From Desulfobacula sp. (GTDB taxonomy: Bacteria > Desulfobacterota > Desulfobacteria > Desulfobacterales > Desulfobacteraceae): 8,140 bases of DNA. Positions 5,762 through 8,140 of the stretch are shown here, one piece after another. The stretch lies in assembly GCF_021107415.1 (NCBI RefSeq), contig NZ_JAIOSW010000249.1, positions 1 through 8,140 of the forward strand, read 5' to 3'. The translations under genes were made by a program, and so were the position numbers. The notes under the pieces were generated by a model that ran no database searches, was not told where the DNA came from, and saw nothing but the letters and a program-made list of their open reading frames with translations. Each line of letters starts with the position of its first letter. The first letter of the stretch is position 1.

Positions 5762-6742
5762 TTATATCAGTTTTTTTATCCTTGTCCAGGCATCTTCAGA
5801 CAGCTGGGCTCCCATGACCTGGCAAACCTCATAACCGCAGGCGGATGCGATCTGTCCGCTTTTTTCAATGGAAAATCCATGGGCAATGCCAAAAAGGAAT
5901 CCCGCTGCCCAGAGATCTCCTGCTCCGGTTGTATCTATGGGGGCATTTCCTGCTTGGGCTTTAATCCTTGTGATCTTATTGTTGTATGAGACATAACTGC
6001 CTTTTTCACCCACTTTCAGAACAGCATATGTGACATGCTCAGACATCTTTTCGATGGCTTTTTGTTCATCGTCGTACCCGGTATATGCCTTTGCTTCGTC
6101 TTCATTGGCAATAAGGATATCAACGAAATCTTTTATGATATCTTCAAGAATATCTTCGGAGGCATTAACCACTTCAAAACTTGCAAGATCAAGGGCGATC
6201 AGAGATCCTGCAGCCCTGGCAGCTGTGAGAGAAGCCATCATTAAATCCCTGTTGAATAAAAGATACCCTTCGATCATGGTAATGGCTGTTTTTTTAAACA
6301 TGTTGGAAGTGATTGATTCTGGGTCAAGCTCTGTGGATGCACCAAGAAAAGTGAACATGGAGCGCTGGGCATCCGGTGTGATAACAGATAAGACTTTGCC
6401 CGTCAAAGAGTCACTGATTGAAATAGCAGGTTCAACATTGCATTTAACCACCTGTTCTTCAAAAGTTCTGCCATAGGCATCATTTCCCCTTTTTCCAATA
6501 AATCCGGCATCACCGCCAAGACTGCCGACACCGACAATTGTATTGCATGCAGCACCGTCGGGAACAATAACGGGTTCCTGGTTGGTTTCAGATAATATCT
6601 GCTGGATATCTTTGTCTTCTACAAGGGTCATACCCCCTTTTTCTTTTCCAAGGTTTATTAAAAACTGGTCGGATTCATTGATTAAAATATCAACAAGTGC
6701 AGAACCGATTCCTGTAATTTTTGTTATTTTTTTTTCCGGCAT
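5762..6742 (-). CDS. PfkB-family kinase, probable adenosine kinase
   Basis: A 326-residue cytosolic ribokinase-fold kinase. It has the glycine-rich first signature GGDAGFIGKRGND (76-88), the NEDE Mg-associated motif (213-216), LKVGEKGSY (242-250) and the second signature with the anion hole and catalytic base, DTTGAGD (270-276, base D276). The start is placed at 6742 rather than further upstream, because GGAG (6750-6753 on the reverse strand) precedes this ATG and the protein then begins like its family (MPEKKITKITGIGSALVDIL). The extra 22 upstream codons are hydrophobic, AT-rich and overlap the promoter. Adenosine is the likely substrate: the gene is divergent from metK and would clear adenosine released from SAH by converting it to AMP. 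Sugar specificity (fructose, ribose) cannot be excluded by eye, so no gene symbol is given. Confidence 0.87.
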   Translation of the reverse strand: MPEKKITKITGIGSALVDILINESDQFLINLGKEKGGMTLVEDKDIQQILSETNQEPVIVPDGAACNTIVGVGSLGGDAGFIGKRGNDAYGRTFEEQVVKCNVEPAISISDSLTGKVLSVITPDAQRSMFTFLGASTELDPESITSNMFKKTAITMIEGYLLFNRDLMMASLTAARAAGSLIALDLASFEVVNASEDILEDIIKDFVDILIANEDEAKAYTGYDDEQKAIEKMSEHVTYAVLKVGEKGSYVSYNNKITRIKAQAGNAPIDTTGAGDLWAAGFLFGIAHGFSIEKSGQIASACGYEVCQVMGAQLSEDAWTRIKKLI

Positions 6743-6780
6743 GCTTTTCTCCAGGATTATATATTTTAAAATTAAGTCAA

Positions 6781-6808
6781 AGAATAAAAATTGTGGGGTA
6801 ATTGTCAA
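6781..6808 (-). promoter_or_regulatory. Promoter of the PfkB-family kinase gene
   Basis: On the minus strand TTGACA (6808-6803) is followed after 16 bases by TATTCT (6786-6781). Transcription would start near 6774, about 30 bases before the chosen ATG at 6742. This supports that start over the longer reading, whose ATG would lie within the -35. Confidence 0.55.
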
Positions 6809-6861
6809 GTGATTTGTAATTTAAAAATAGAAAAATATGTGAACGTCAAGGTTCGCTAATA

Positions 6862-6890
6862 TTGACAAAGATAAAATAAAAACATATTAA
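6862..6890 (+). promoter_or_regulatory. Promoter of metK
   Basis: TTGACA (6862-6867) and TATTAA (6885-6890) are separated by exactly 17 bases, giving a start near 6897 and a leader of about 60 nt. The leader is almost pure A/T. I see no SAM or SAH riboswitch structure in it. A weak hairpin, GTGAAC/GTTCGC (6839-6856), lies upstream of the -35. Confidence 0.6.
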
Positions 6891-6955
6891 TTATAACCTT
6901 AAATATAAATTATTTGATGAATAAAATAATTATTCCAAGATAAAAGGAGTTTGTA

Positions 6956-8131
6956 ATGTCAGAAAAACAATCTTTCATGTTTACGTCCGAGTCTGTAACG
7001 GAAGGCCACCCTGATAAAGTGGCGGATGCCATATCGGACAGCATTCTTGATGCTATCATGGCCGAGGATAAAAAATGCAGGGTTGCCTGTGAGACATTGG
7101 TGACCACAGGTCTTGCAATGGTGGCAGGCGAAATTACCACTGATTGCTATGTGGATATTCCCGATGTGGTTAGAAATACCATAAAAGATATTGGGTATAA
7201 TTCTTCAGCCATGGGGTTTGACTGGCAGACATGCTCTGTTATTACAAGTATTGATCAACAATCTGTGGATATTGCCCAGGGGGTTGATGAAGGCGAAGGG
7301 CTTTACAAGGAGCAGGGTGCGGGTGATCAGGGCCTTATGTTTGGGTTCGCCACCAACGAAACCCCGGAGTTGATGCCCATGCCGATTATTTATGCCCATA
7401 ATTTGACAAAACGCCTGGCCCAGGTCAGAAAGAACGGTGCCCTTGATTTTTTAAGACCGGATGGAAAATCCCAGGTAACTATTGAATATATAAACGGCGG
7501 CCAGCCTAAAAGGGTGGATACGGTTGTTGTCTCTACCCAGCATTCTCCCGACATATCCTATGGCGATTTAAAGGTGGCCATTATAAAAGAAGTCATTAAA
7601 AAGGTGATTCCCGAGGAGATGATAGACGGCGATACAAAATTTTTTATTAACCCCACAGGACGGTTTGTTGTGGGCGGTCCCATGGGAGACTGCGGTGTCA
7701 CCGGCCGAAAGATTATTGTAGACACCTATGGCGGCCAGGGAAGTCATGGCGGCGGTTGCTTTTCCGGGAAAGATCCTTCAAAAGTTGATAGAAGTGCGTC
7801 CTATATGGGGAGATATGTGGCAAAGAATCTTGTTGCATCAAAAATTGCAGATAAATGCGAGGTTCAGGTGGCATATGCAATAGGTGTTGCCCAGCCTGTA
7901 TCACTTCTGGTTGATTTCATGGGAACCGGAAAAATATCTGAATCCAGGGCAGTTGGAATTGTCAAAGAGGTGTTTGATTTAAGACCTGCTGCAATCATTG
8001 ATACCCTTGATCTTCTGCGTCCGATTTACAGGAAAACATCCGCCTATGGGCATTTTGGAAGAAAAGATCCTGATTTTTACTGGGAAAGAATAGACAAAGC
8101 AGATCAAATAAGGGATCTGGCCGGGTTGTAA
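6956..8131 (+). CDS. metK: S-adenosylmethionine synthetase (methionine adenosyltransferase), complete
   Basis: A 391-residue cytosolic enzyme that makes SAM from methionine and ATP, releasing phosphate and pyrophosphate; the length is typical of bacterial MetK. Visible motifs are [13 protein letters not shown] (9-21, His18 catalytic-type), the first family signature [11 protein letters not shown] (121-131) and the glycine-rich second signature GGGCFSGKD (265-273). Cys268 replaces the common Ala, a variant the family signature allows. [14 protein letters not shown] follows, and the C-terminus holds [15 protein letters not shown]. The start is set by AAGGAG (6944-6949) six bases before the ATG. 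The gene has its own promoter and is divergent from the probable adenosine kinase. The product feeds methyl transfer. The gene downstream is outside the window. Confidence 0.97.
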   Translation: MSEKQSFMFTSESVTEGHPDKVADAISDSILDAIMAEDKKCRVACETLVTTGLAMVAGEITTDCYVDIPDVVRNTIKDIGYNSSAMGFDWQTCSVITSIDQQSVDIAQGVDEGEGLYKEQGAGDQGLMFGFATNETPELMPMPIIYAHNLTKRLAQVRKNGALDFLRPDGKSQVTIEYINGGQPKRVDTVVVSTQHSPDISYGDLKVAIIKEVIKKVIPEEMIDGDTKFFINPTGRFVVGGPMGDCGVTGRKIIVDTYGGQGSHGGGCFSGKDPSKVDRSASYMGRYVAKNLVASKIADKCEVQVAYAIGVAQPVSLLVDFMGTGKISESRAVGIVKEVFDLRPAAIIDTLDLLRPIYRKTSAYGHFGRKDPDFYWERIDKADQIRDLAGL

Positions 8132-8140
8132 TCCATATTC

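Noticed and set aside
6030..6476. 148-residue plus-strand reading frame opposite the kinase gene
   Set aside because: It lies fully within the kinase gene, whose motifs are intact; it has a low-complexity Ser/Ile composition and no ribosome site.
6743..6808. 22-codon N-terminal extension of the kinase gene
   Set aside because: The upstream ATG has no ribosome site and overlaps the promoter; the ATG at 6742 has GGAG and matches the family's start.
6891..6955. SAM-responsive riboswitch in the metK leader
   Set aside because: The leader is short and nearly all A/T, with no conserved helices or pseudoknot pattern of the known SAM or SAH classes.

Overview
The window looks like a chromosomal segment from an anaerobic, Gram-negative, sulfate-reducer-like bacterium. 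My best guess is Desulfobacterota, Desulfobacteraceae-like. I base this on the style of the proteins (FeoAB with a DtxR-type regulator, a long LonA, a PfkB adenosine kinase beside metK), on moderately AT-rich coding DNA and on very AT-rich intergenic DNA. That assignment is an impression and has not been tested by a search. I see no rRNA, tRNA, CRISPR array, insertion sequence or phage gene.

Left part (1-3126), iron module. On the minus strand, feoA and the N-terminal GTPase part of feoB (cut by the window edge) encode ferrous iron uptake. Divergent from them is a DtxR/MntR-family metal-dependent repressor. It is followed by a previously easy-to-miss 54-codon Cys-rich gene (1705-1869) and a 398-residue protein with a C-terminal DUF2325 domain, a central coiled coil and many Cys/His residues. 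Two 20-bp imperfect inverted repeats share AAGTTAG at one end and AAACTT at the other, when read in the same orientation. One lies over the -10 of a well-formed feoA promoter. The other lies just after the -10 of a well-formed promoter for the Cys-rich gene and DUF2325. The simplest reading is one regulon: the DtxR-type protein controls both iron uptake and a two-gene unit of unknown function. This is the most interesting part of the window.

Middle (3127-5734). A complete LonA ATP-dependent protease (799 aa) has its own AT-rich promoter region, which contains an 11-bp perfect inverted repeat. It runs tail to tail, 27 bases away, into the next gene.

Right part (5762-8131), methyl-cycle genes. 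A minus-strand PfkB-family sugar/nucleoside kinase, probably adenosine kinase, is divergent from metK (S-adenosylmethionine synthetase, complete). The 213-base gap between them carries a plausible sigma-70 promoter for each. Functionally, MetK makes SAM from methionine and ATP. Methyl transfer and SAH hydrolysis release adenosine, which the kinase would return to AMP.
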